A DNA stretch of 41,096 nucleotides from Priapulus caudatus (taxonomy: Eukaryota; Priapulida; Priapulimorpha; Priapulimorphida; Priapulidae): the NCBI RefSeq assembly GCF_000485595.1, contig NW_014577172.1, forward strand, positions 313,370 through 354,465. Direction: 5' to 3'. Positions 23,240 through 32,283 of this stretch are shown in pieces; the stretch's first letter is position 1; each line of letters starts with the position of its first letter. The position numbers were made by a program, and so were the translations under genes. A model generated the notes under the pieces. The model did not search any database. It was given only the letters and a program-made list of their open reading frames with translations, and had not been told where the DNA came from.

Positions 23240-23570
23240 CTCCTCTTGCGTCTCTCCCTCCTCTTGCTCTCTCTCTCTCTCTCTCTCTTTCTTGCTCTCT
23301 CTTGCTCTCTCTTTCTCTCTCTCACTTTCTCTATCGCGTTCTCTCTCGCTTTCTCGCTTCTCCTACTCGATAGCTTCCCTCTCCCGCTATCCCTCTGTCG
23401 GTCTTCTGTCTGTCTCTGTGTGTGTCTGTCTGCCTGTCTAATCTTCTGTCTCTCTCTCCCTCTCCCTCTCTCACTCTCACCTTCTTTCTCACTCTATCTC
23501 TCTCGCTCTCTCACTCTCTCTCTCCCTCCCTCCCTCTCCCTTTCTCTCTCTCTCTCCCTCCCTCTCTATT
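23163..23570. repeat. CT-rich microsatellite block 1
   Basis: Interrupted (CT)n with CTGT and CCCT variants. The pyrimidine strand is the + strand. Frames consisting of Leu-Ser only are artefacts. Confidence 0.93.
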
Positions 23571-23816
23571 AATTGCAGCGGCTGTACAGACCCCGCCACG
23601 CGTTTAATGGTGGACTGATCGAACGACCACACACGCGTGATTCACGTTATCCCCCTCCGCTGTTAGTAGAACTGTTACAATGAGAAAAGTGAAAGCAGGG
23701 CGGCTCGCGAGCGAGCACTCACTAGATGGCTATAGCCATGCCACACACAACTAGTTGTGACAAGTGACCAGCCAGCTTTCTAAGGCAGTACCCCCGATTG
23801 TATTATACAGGCTCAC

Positions 23817-23820
<4 letters not shown>

Positions 23821-23861
<41 letters not shown>

Positions 23862-24180
23862 AGTTTCTTTCCATCTCTACTTCCGTCGCTGCCCTCTCCT
23901 ATCTCTCTCTCTATCTCTCTCTCCTCTCTCTCTCTCTCTCTTTCTCTCTCTAATCCTCTTTTGTCTCTCTCTCTCTCTTTCTCTCTCTCTCATCTCTCTC
24001 TCTCTCTCTCTCTTCGTCTGTCTCCTCTTCTCTCTCGTCTCTCTCTCTCGTTCTCTCTGTCTCTCTCTCTCTCTCTCGTTCTCTATCTCTATATCTCTTT
24101 CGTCTACTCTATCTGCTCTCTCTCGCATCTCTCGCTCTCTCTCTCTCCTCTCTCTTCTCTCTCTCTCTCTTTCTCTCTAT
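23821..24180. repeat. CT-rich microsatellite block 2
   Basis: Starts with a pure (CT)n of about 38 bases (23821-23858) and continues as interrupted (CT)n to 24180. Confidence 0.93.
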
Positions 24181-24224
24181 AGCGTCAATAGTCTGGTCGC
24201 GTCGTCTCCGGCAGGATGCCTTGT

Positions 24225-24600
24225 ATACGCGCGCGCGCATGCGCGCGGACTATAGATGTGTGTCACGATAAGTAGCGTGTAATATATTTGTAAACCGCGA
24301 ACTTCTCTCTCTCTTCTTCTCGTGCGTGCAGTGCACGCCTGTGCGCGTGGCAGCCGCGTGGTGCGTGGGTGTGCGTGTGTGTGTGTAGGTGGGGCGTGTG
24401 TGTCGTGTGTGCTGCTGGTATGTGTGTCTGTGTGATGTGTGCTGTAATGCTGTGTGTGTGTGCTGTGCCTAGTGTGTGTGGTGTGTGTGCCCGTGTGTGT
24501 GTGTGAATGTGATGCGTACGTGCGTGCCGCCCCCACTCGTGGGTGTATGTGTGGTGTGCGTTGCGCACGTGCCGTGCTGTCTGTGTACCGGTGCCGCTAC
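24225..24600. repeat. Alternating CG/GT-rich segment
   Basis: ACGCGCGCGCGCATGCGCGCGG at about 24230-24250 is a strongly alternating purine-pyrimidine stretch and thus a Z-DNA candidate. GT-rich DNA follows at about 24360-24560. Confidence 0.6.
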
Positions 24601-24821
24601 GCGCGCCCCCCGCCGTGCCTACACCCTTCCCAGTGGCCACCTACCGGTGTTGATGCCGTGTAGGCTATATCCTCCACGTTCATCAGCAGACATCAGCGCG
24701 CTTACAACCCGAATTCTCGCACGTTTTAGAAGATCCGATCCATACAGACTCAATCAGTCTGCAACGCAGCATATATTACTCCAATGAAACGAACGTCTCT
24801 TGCTGCGGACGGGTGCGTCCG

Positions 24822-25245
24822 AGCGCGCTCTCTCTCTTTCCTTTCTCTGTCTCTTTCCAGCTCTTCTCTGCTCTTGCCGCGCGCACACTCTCTTCTCAGC
24901 ACTCTCTCTCACGCTTCGTCTCTTTCACTCTCTATCCTCTACTCTCTATCTCTCTTCTCTCTCTCAGCTCTCGTCTTTTTCTTCTGCTCTCTTTCAAGCT
25001 CTCTCATCGCTCTCTCTCTCTTCTCATCTCAGCTCTCTCCTCTCTCTCTCTCACTCTCTACTCATCTCTCTCTCTCTCCTCTTCTCTCTCTCTCTCTTCA
25101 GCACGCTCTTTCTCTCTCTCAGGCTCTCTCGCTCTCTCTTTCTCTCTATCTCTCCTCTTCCCTTCCCCTCCTCCCTCTCTCCTTCGCTTCCCTCCTCCCT
25201 CTCCCTCCCTTCCTCCCTCCTTCCCTCTCTCTATCTCAGCACACC
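24822..25245. repeat. CT-rich microsatellite block 3
   Basis: Interrupted (CT)n, becoming CCCT-rich at 25150-25235. It lies about 700 bp before the first coding exon of the LDLa/EGF gene, hence probably in its 5' intron or promoter region. Confidence 0.92.
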
Positions 25246-25249
25246 TCAT

Positions 25250-25919
25250 GACGTAGCGTGCCCGCCCGCTCGTGAGAACTACGTATACAGGTATTAATTC
25301 TTACGCGCGGGGGCGATTTAGAACAACACCGCGGTGAAACAAGGCCATATCCTTGTCATCCAGACTGCTCCGTGGAATCACAGTGTGTAGTATATATATA
25401 CGCGGGGGGTGGGATGCGCTGTATTGCGTGGTCGCACATCGGTTGTGGCTCGTCATGTATAGTCAGAGCTTGTACGTGGGGGGTGGGACACGCGTGAAAA
25501 CTCACGCACGTTCCGCACAGCGAGACGTCTGGAGTAGCTGCTAGCAGCCGTCGATGCGTAATTACGTTATGGAGTGCGATGAAACATATGATCACGTATA
25601 TACAGTTTCTGGATATGTCGGTCCCGTAGTCACTAACCCGCTGCGTGTTGATGAAATCAAAACAAACTACTTATAAACTTGAATTACGGTGAATGCTTAA
25701 AAGTATATCTCGCAAATGCCTATCTATGTTTCCTGTTGTGTTGTTAGGGGTTGAATGATTCTCTGGATGATTTCTTTTATTGAGTTGTCAGTCGTAAAAC
25801 ACACCAGTCGACCGGTTTAACGCTTTTAAATAACGCTCAACATTGTACTCGTGTACGTATATACAACACCGACTGCATATTAAAAGTGTAATTCAATTTT
25901 TCTCGTCGTTTTATTCCAG
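25250..25919. other. Sequence preceding the signal-peptide exon
   Basis: About 670 bp without a recognisable gene. Its last ~30 bases (TTTTTCTCGTCGTTTTATTCCAG) are a good polypyrimidine tract and 3' splice site for the exon that follows, so at least the right-hand part is an intron. Confidence 0.5.
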
Positions 25920-25967
25920 ACCATCATGCTGCAACCAAGGTTAATTGCGTTGATGCTGATACTCGCG
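25920..25967 (+). CDS. First coding exon: signal peptide of an LDLa/EGF-module protein
   Basis: A strong acceptor (TTTTATTCCAG) is followed by six untranslated bases and an ATG at 25926 with A at -3. The reading frame gives 14 residues, MLQPRLIALMLILA, and ends exactly at GCG|GTAAGT, a consensus donor, in phase 0. The peptide has a short basic n-region and a hydrophobic core typical of a signal peptide. The next exon (32094) also opens in phase 0 and begins with ASTTHA, which completes the h/c-region with a plausible cleavage after the final Ala. The acceptor in front implies at least one upstream non-coding exon. The exon is too short to be found as a standalone frame. The splice sites, signal peptide and phase match are seen directly; that it joins to 32094 is inference, but a strong one. 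Confidence 0.8.
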
Positions 25968-26986
25968 GTAAGTGTCCATGAGATTTATTGATTAAGTTAA
26001 TAGATAAATTAGGATGAACTTTATCTTTCCGTCTTAGATCGAAATAACATTTTAGCCGACCCTGGGCTAACAAGCGCGAGCGAACCGTACGTTTCACGTC
26101 TGCCACTGTTCCTAGTGCGATGCTGAACATATTGATGTTATCATTCGATCATTTCCAATTTTATTGTTGATGGTAGTCAGCCACGCTTGCCGCGGGGACT
26201 GGAGCGCATTTCCCCGTCATAATTTTTATTGTGCGGTATATCTGATATACACATTAGTTCGATCTTACGGTTACGCAGTTGGAGACCTTCCACTGTATTG
26301 TTACACCTGTTGCCATGGGTTCTCTCTCACTCTTTCGATATGTATCTTTCACTTCGGCGTAGTTGATACCTTGTGTATTATAATCACAGCTGAGGATGTC
26401 AGTTCGCGCCAGGTAAACCATAGATCGGTAGCAGTGACCTACTCTCTTGTTCACTCTCTCTGGGCCACGTGTTCCGTCCGCGGAAAACTGTACATATCTT
26501 AGTATGCGCGCTGGGGTATAGCTTGCGATTTGTACCGACATGTAAAGAATAATAACAAACGAATACTACGAAAGAACCACTCGGCCAGGAGTAGTAAACC
26601 ATGTACGGGCCACGCGCACGCTCTGTGCGTATAGACAGATTGAGAGTACCCTCCCGTATAGCATGATATATGGGGTAGAGCCATCGTGGATGTTTCCCTG
26701 GCGTATATAACGAACCACATTTTGAGCTTTACGGTGTTTTTATGATGCACCGTATACATATAGATAATGGTCACTTCAGAGTTCAGTCTAGTATGGGGGT
26801 TGTGCTTGGGTTGCTACACACTCCTATTACATTTTTTATATCCTCCCAATCGCCCCTAAATCATGCGCATGCTACCACCGTCTATTCTGTAAGGCCAGGA
26901 CAAGATTACTAAGCATGCGTACTCCTTCAGATTACCTTGAAAATAGCGCAGGTATGCTTTCGTAGGTGTTCTACAGGTGATAGCAG

Positions 26987-27050
26987 CACGTACTTTATTA
27001 AGGCAAACCATTGTTATGCCCTTGGGTCGTATATATATATATATATATAT
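26987..27050 (+). repeat. Direct duplication, copy a
   Basis: CACGTACTTTATTAAGGCAA through CCATTGTTATGCCCTTGGGTC and an (AT)n tail. It is repeated with no base change in the non-(AT) part at 27136-27206, 149 bp downstream. Confidence 0.9.
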
Positions 27051-27135
27051 TAGTCAATAATAGCTAAACGAGCGAGGTCAAACAGAGGTCAAGGAGACAT
27101 AGACCTTATCTGCGTCATTAACCCAGACAAAGAAA

Positions 27136-27206
27136 CACGTACTTTATTAAGGCAAACCATTGTTATGCCCTTGGGTCGTATATATATATATATATATATA
27201 TATATT
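27136..27206 (+). repeat. Direct duplication, copy b
   Basis: Same sequence as 26987-27050 with a slightly longer (AT)n tail. The 85 bp between the copies is not repeated. Confidence 0.9.
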
Positions 27207-27242
27207 ACGGTCAATCCACTGCGCTTGGTAAATGACCAAACC

Positions 27243-27455
27243 TGTGTGTGTGCGTGCGCGTGTGTGCGTGCGCGAGTTTGCGTGCGCGTATGTGCGTGCG
27301 CATGTGTGCGTGGTTGCTGCCCTCTTCGCGTCCTTTTTGCAACGTTGCTTCGTGCCTAAACCTAACGCGAACTAACACGCACGCACGCCCGGCTGCTACA
27401 CGCACGCACGCACGCACACGCACGCACGCGTGCACGCATACACGCACGCACACCG
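27243..27455. repeat. Inverted GT-rich / CA-rich microsatellite pair
   Basis: A (TGTGCG)-type tract at 27243-27312 is followed after ~65 bp by (CACG)-type repeats at 27378-27455 on the same strand. The two are roughly reverse complements and could pair as a large hairpin. Alternating purine-pyrimidine composition also favours Z-DNA. Confidence 0.65.
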
Positions 27456-27650
27456 CAATGGACGCCTTAGCGACAAATTCTATGTGACCGCCACTCATTA
27501 TCACACGTTTTACCGCACGCCACGCACGCAGCCTCGATTTCTAAAGTGAAATAAACGTCGGCGTCAACTCTGTCAATCACCGACGTCTCTCTCGCAGACC
27601 GACCGACCCGCCTTGCTCGTAACTCGATAACTGCGGCAAGGTAGCGCGAT

Positions 27651-27680
27651 TCACCTGCCCATTATAGAGTGGGCAGGTGA
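27651..27680. repeat. Perfect 11-bp inverted repeat
   Basis: TCACCTGCCCA at 27651-27661 and TGGGCAGGTGA at 27670-27680 flank the 8-nt loop TTATAGAG. CACCTG/CAGGTG are E-box-like. Its role is unknown. Confidence 0.7.
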
Positions 27681-27900
27681 TGAACACGAGCTTGCCTGGC
27701 GTAACGACAGGCGCTTAGCGCCGGCAAATCACCTGTAGCTGTGGTTGACCGCCATTGAGTAGTGACACGGCTGTGAAATTAGTCGACTGGGTAACGGGTC
27801 AGTCTGTCTATTAGGATCTATTCACGGACCTTTCGCTCAACACGGGGTTTTACGAGTAGCGAAGCGTGGCCACGACAGTAGAAAACATACGGTGTAGCTT

Positions 27901-28012
27901 TATAAACTATATAACCTACTTATGTTATTATAAACTATATAACCTACTTATGTTATTATAAACTATATAACCTACTTATGTTATTATAAACTATATAACC
28001 TACTTATGTAAT
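27901..28012 (+). repeat. 28-bp tandem repeat, four copies
   Basis: Four head-to-tail units start TATAAACTATATAACC and end ACTTATGTTAT. They are identical except for the last bases of the fourth (ATGTAAT). The near identity implies recent expansion. Confidence 0.95.
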
Positions 28013-28065
28013 TATTGATTTACGGTAAATGTGACGTGTGCTGAACTGAAGTTTTATCCGGGTGC

Positions 28066-28090
28066 GTATCTGCGTGCGCGCGTGTGTGCG

Positions 28091-28122
<32 letters not shown>

Positions 28123-28142
28123 TGCATGTGCACATGCGCGTG
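28066..28142. repeat. GT/GC-rich microsatellite
   Basis: Interrupted (TGCG)n and (GT)n inside intron 1, with CATGTGCACATGCGCG at its end. Alternating purine-pyrimidine composition. Confidence 0.8.
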
Positions 28143-29941
28143 TTAGTGCGCAAATCAGTTCTGCTTGCTTTCAAATGCTGCATTCCTTATTAACAAAGGT
28201 GATGACGAAACGCTCTTGCGACTTTTATATAACTCGTGTGTCAGAAGTACGTTTGACATGCCACTGAATGTACCCGCACACGATGAATGCAGTTTCCCCC
28301 CTAAAGCGAAGTACTTATATACGATTCGTAACGAAAGCGAGGTCAAATTAGAGAATACACGCGCGGTTCACGCATTCAATGTTCTTTACGACGTTATACA
28401 ATTCTCACAGCTCATAGTGATGGTGGTCTGCCAATAACATAAACGTTGACAGTCAATTATATTACAGTTAGAACCGTATTTAAAGATCTTTTACGATGGC
28501 ACGCGCAAAGTCGAAGTTTTATTAATATACCGTATACAATTACCTTACAATAACCTTGGTTCTTATACCATCTACGTTAGACATTTATATAGATGTGGCC
28601 ATCTCAACAATATTGGCGTAGCCTATATTTCAATATCACCAATTGCTAATTGTACCTATAGGTATAATACGTTAAATATTCCTAGACCTTGATATCGCTG
28701 TAATGTTATAGATTCCATCGTGAAAATGTGCATTCGTTTATCGAAACCGAGTATTATGTGCAGGTATTGCACATTCATGGTTTCACATAGCTATTCGATT
28801 CTTTACTGGTCTTTATGAACAAATTCCAAGGGCGCACCTTCTAATCAGTTTATCGCGGAATACTATGCTGGCTGGGTGAAGAACAATGAACTGCGCTCCT
28901 GTTACCATGGCCAGTGCTATAGCCTGCGACCGATTCTCTCACATCTCTGCAATATATCTAACGATAATATCGCTAAATCTGCCAACAGTTGTCAAAATCG
29001 AGACCAGGAGTCGCTAACTGTTACGCTGAGAGGTGTAGCCGTCAGTGCACTCACGATTTGTCATGCGTCACTGCCTCGCGTATATGCAGCCGATGTGGAA
29101 ATATGAAAGTGAAAGTTGCGTATAGACCTCCCGCTAAACAGACATGTCGCATATCATTATCAGATTCTTCTAATTTATTCGTCAATCAGATACTAGCGAG
29201 GGCCTTTGTCCCACAGAGCGGATGCGTTAACATAAGCAGCGAGGCCTCGTTGTATACCTCACTAGTTATTCGCTGCAACATACTCTCCTTACTCTTTTGT
29301 GTTCTTTTCGCATATCCCAGCTAACTTTAACGTGCCAGATATAGTGTCTCTTTCTTTCTATGGTATGCGAGCGAAATACCAGAGGCTGATATATAGCCAA
29401 GTGCTTGCGCAAGAGGCGTGGCGATACATCGTAATCCTTCCAGCAAACAATATTACTATATAAAAAATTCCCGAGTTCTACTTAACCCCACTCTTCTAAG
29501 CTCTTTGTTCGTCTCACCGATCCCGGTGAGAATTAACTCCACCGTCCACGCAACTAGAACCCGTGAAGCAATGCGATATATAGTCGCTAATGAATAGTGT
29601 GGGTTAACAGGATCTGATAATTAGCCAGTGTGGCGAAAACCAGTGTTTACTCAAAACGCCCACTTCGCCTTGACCTTGCAAGGTGTAGACGCGACCACGC
29701 TAACACATCTAACTGTATAGCGCAGCGTTTCCCTATAGAGCTCTGCAGCAGGGCAGGTCAGCTAGCTAGAATACATACGTACATGTTGCCAAATATCGAG
29801 AAGAACTGTACGTATAGAATAATCACGACCGGGTTAGAAATTTTGAACAAATTGCGCAAGCTGGAAATATTATTGCGTATGGGGAATTGGGAAACTAATG
29901 GTCACAAGTGTAATAGTAAAACCTCATCGTGTAAACCAAGC

Positions 29942-29976
29942 CAGGGAGTCTATAATAGGCTATTATAAACTCCCTG
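29942..29976. repeat. 17-bp inverted repeat with 1-nt loop
   Basis: CAGGGAGTCTATAATAG at 29942-29958 pairs with CTATTATAAACTCCCTG at 29960-29976 with a single mismatch. The loop-proximal word TATAATAG recurs in the hairpin at 30074-30116. Confidence 0.8.
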
Positions 29977-30073
29977 ACCAAGCGTACCGCATAACAACTG
30001 CTATATGCGGAACCATATAGGTCTGATAACTCCTTCTCTCTGTCGGTATGACGTGGTGAAGTCAATCCATTTC

Positions 30074-30116
30074 ATCAGAAGTATATAATAGGGATTCACT
30101 ATTATCTACTTCTGAT
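30074..30116. repeat. 18-bp inverted repeat with 7-nt loop
   Basis: ATCAGAAGTATATAATAG at 30074-30091 pairs with CTATTATCTACTTCTGAT at 30099-30116 with one mismatch. It lies about 50 bp outside the left end of the foldback transposon. Confidence 0.8.
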
Positions 30117-30217
30117 TTCATGATAATGGCCGTATATTCACACGGTTGCATTTCCCAAAATTAACATATTAGCCGCGTCCACACGGAGCGAAAACTCCGG
30201 GTCGAAAACGACTCGAG

Positions 30218-30291
30218 AAACATTAAGACTTTAGTAGTAAATACATTTCGTGTTTACATTTTTATTTTTTATTGAGGCGTTCCAAGTGCCT
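30218..30291 (+). repeat. Third copy of the palindrome arm end
   Basis: Runs from AACATTAAGACTTTAGTAG to GCGTTCCAAGTGCCT. It matches in direct orientation the outer end of the right palindrome arm (about 30989-31070) and in inverse orientation the outer end of the left arm (30558-30640). So this segment occurs three times in the element. Confidence 0.75.
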
Positions 30292-30304
30292 GTGTCCCGG
30301 ACCA

Positions 30305-30410
30305 AGCGTTCACACGGACGTTTTCTCGGTACAAAAACGACCAGTGTCATTTCGACCCGGGTCGTTTTCGTACCGAGCGCTGGTTTATTTTTGCCGTGTG
30401 ATCGCTCACC
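30305..30410. mobile_element. Nested mini-foldback (MITE-like) sharing TIR motif with host element
   Basis: GCGTTCACACGG at 30307-30318 pairs with CCGTGTGATCGC near 30398-30409. TCTCGGTACAAAAACGA pairs with TCGTTTTCGTACCGAG. The core contains TTTCGACCCGGGTCG. The terminal word GCGTTCACACGGA also occurs in the outer element's TIR (right end), so the two are relatives and one is inserted in or derived from the other. Confidence 0.65.
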
Positions 30411-30557
30411 GGCACACGACCCGGGAAAGAATAGGGCTCCTCGGCTTTCATACTGCGGCGCCAGATGTCGCTCGCATCGCTCGCCGTTATCGGCTTCCGG
30501 TTGCTTTGTTTACGTTGTTGTCAAGCTCGTGAAGCACTGATTAGCGCGTAAGACCAC

Positions 30558-31070
30558 AGGCACTTGCAGCGTTTCAATAAAATATAATGCTAAATAAATA
30601 CGAAATCTATTTACTACCAAAGTCTTAATGTTTCTAGGCCTACTCTCTTTCACCTATTATTGCGACAATTTCCTGAAATTTGCCGTCCAAATGCGCTTCA
30701 TCTGCAACACAACGCTGGCTGCCGCAACGCTAGCTGCTTGCACATCCTGACACATAAATAGCCTATATAGTTATTTTTAATATATTTTTGTATAATATAA
30801 TATATATATATACATAATTATATAGTATAATATATATAATATAATAAAAAATAATAACTATTATATTATGTGTCAGTGTGCAGCAGCTGCTGTGCGGCAA
30901 GCCAGCGTGTGCTGCAGATGAAGCATTTGGACGGCAATTTACAGGGAAATTGTCGCGCAATAGTAGTGTATGAAAGAAAGTGTAGAGAAGACATTAAGAA
31001 CTTAGCGTTTAGTAAATAGATTTCGCGTATTTCTTTAGCATTATTTTTATTCGAAACGCTCCAAGTGCCT
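30558..31070. repeat. 513-bp near-complete palindrome
   Basis: The left arm begins AGGCACTTGCAGCGTTTC and the right arm ends GAAACGCTCCAAGTGCCT. Other paired words are ATTTGCCGTCCAAATGC with GCATTTGGACGGCAATTT, and CTGACACATAA with TTATGTGTCAG. The centre at about 30814 is (AT)-rich. Arms differ by scattered substitutions and small indels, so the structure is older than the perfect hairpin at 14414. Confidence 0.85.
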
Positions 31071-31181
31071 CGTGCGTAAGAACCATAGGTAAATAGAATA
31101 CACTTGTTCTGTATTCTATATCTATTGTAACACCACACACTAACAGTAAATATAGAACGTAGCGAAAGAATTTATTTAGCC

Positions 31182-31240
31182 CTTTTGAAAATGCCTGGCC
31201 GGTGTTGTGTTCCTGTCCTGAAGTGAATGTAACGATCAGC
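31182..31240 (+). pseudogene. Possible THAP-domain remnant of a transposase
   Basis: An ATG at 31182 opens MPGRCCVP, the usual start of THAP zinc-binding domains (in the family MPxxC, then C about 4-5 residues on). The expected following Cys-Lys-x-Asn appears only if a frame change is allowed around GTCCTGAAGTGAAT, and a TGA interrupts the frame. The downstream C-x2-H half of the motif is not found. If real it is a decayed coding fragment of the element that contains it. Eight residues are thin evidence. Confidence 0.3.
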
Positions 31241-32093
31241 CACGAGGAGTGCCTTGGGAGGAATGGGTCACGCTGAAATTAGGCCACGTTGTCTTGGGCG
31301 GAGAGCATTTCCTATAGAGCCTACTATCGATCGGGTTTATCGCGAAGAAAGGCCGTTTGGTAATCTGCTAATGTTATTGTCTCAAAAACGGAATTTGTTG
31401 TTGTTTATAAATGTAACTTATTTATAGAGTAACAAGGTAAATATAGAATGAAATATACTCAGACATACTATTGTACTATATTTTCTACTATACTACGACT
31501 TCTACCTATGGATATTTAATATATATACGAAGTAAATGGAATATATGGCGATTTGGTTATCGTATGGTCGTACCTATGACCGTAGTCAAGCAGCACCCGG
31601 AAGCCGATAACCGACGCCCCACCTGGGGAAATTAGTTTTGAACAGCAAAAGCCAGGCAGCCCTATTAGTCACTGGCGGTTATGACGTCGCCAGTGTTCCC
31701 CCAGCACAAGATTGATTGTTTTAATTCGCATTATTTCGGCTTTGATGTTCGCTTGGACGCTGTATATTTTTTCTCAGCTCGCAGCTCGCCGCTCGCATAG
31801 CGTCGTGTGAAGCTCTCTTCAGAACGACGCTCGTGTCGTTTTTGCATTCCGGGTTTAGTCTCGGATCGTTTTCGACCCGGGACAAACGCTCCGTGTGAAC
31901 GCGGCTAATATCGTGCTTACATTTATCAAGCTCATTAAGAAAATAATATTTGTAACAATTTCCATGCAAAATGGCAGTCCCTATTAATACCACAATGGAA
32001 AAGAATACCAACCAAATGATACGAAAAAACTCACCAATCAAAATATTTAATTTTTTTGATGAAACCGCAACCAATCATAAATCTTTATCGCAG

Positions 32094-32283
32094 GCATCGA
32101 CGACCCACGCCAATGTCGCACCGGCTGACACGTTCATCATGGACCTGGAGCTAGGAATGTTTGCCTGTCAGGTGGATGAGGACTCAGACCACCTGCTACT
32201 ATTCAACATCTCATCTATATGCGACGGTGTCGACAACTGCGCGTCGGCAGTCGATGAAGATGTGAGCAGCATGGAGTGTAGAG
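32094..32283 (+). CDS. Coding exon: degenerate LDL-receptor class A module
   Basis: 190 nt between TTTATCGCAG| and |GTAAGC, reading phase 0 in and phase 1 out, with no stop. It encodes ASTTHANVAPADTF (rest of the signal peptide and mature N-terminus), then an LDLa-like module: FAC, an N-glycosylation sequon NIS, then ICDGVDNC, VDED and a final EC. In LDLa domains the CDGxxDC and SDE segments form the calcium site; here CDGVDNC and VDED keep part of it. Only four of six Cys are present: positions 1 and 3, which normally pair with each other, are both missing. The module is also stretched between Cys2 and Cys4. The polypyrimidine tract is weak. It probably lies extracellularly and may bind ligand or act as structural spacer. 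Phase agrees with the exons at 25920 and 34274. Confidence 0.8.

Larger units (their letters stand above)
25968..30168 (+). other. Intron 1, 5' part; no further coding exon accepted
   Basis: Holds a 63-bp direct duplication (26987 and 27136), GT/CA inverted tracts (27243-27455), small hairpins (27651-27680, 29942-29976, 30074-30116) and a 28-bp tandem repeat (27901-28012). A Cys-rich frame at 29012-29100 is discussed separately. No other splice-bounded frame stands out. Confidence 0.55.
30169..31908. mobile_element. Foldback DNA transposon, non-autonomous, with 47-bp TIRs and TA flanks
   Basis: The left end at 30169-30215 starts TTAGCCGCGT, then CACACGGAGCG and CCGGGTCGAAAACGA. The right end at 31862-31908 is its reverse complement with 38 of 47 bases matching by eye. 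Both ends are flanked by TA (30167-30168 and 31909-31910), consistent with a 2-bp target duplication. Inside lie a nested mini-foldback (30305-30410), a near-complete palindrome (30558-31070), inverted copies of GGAAGCCGATAAC (about 30485 and 31597), and a possible THAP start (31182). No intact transposase frame is present. A TA target occurs in Tc1/mariner and ISL2EU-type elements; the superfamily is not settled. The element sits in intron 1, ~185 bp before the LDLa exon. Confidence 0.8.

Noticed and set aside
28165-28437. 90-residue + strand frame of fairly protein-like composition in intron 1
   Set aside because: No acceptor or donor bounds it, no family was recognised, and neighbouring exons leave no need for it.
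31721-32074. 117-residue minus-strand frame with a hydrophobic stretch (FRIIWLVFFSIVVLIGTAIL)
   Set aside because: It overlaps the right TIR of the transposon and the intron/exon border of the + strand gene; no splice or start context supports it, and the hydrophobic run comes from AT-rich intron sequence.
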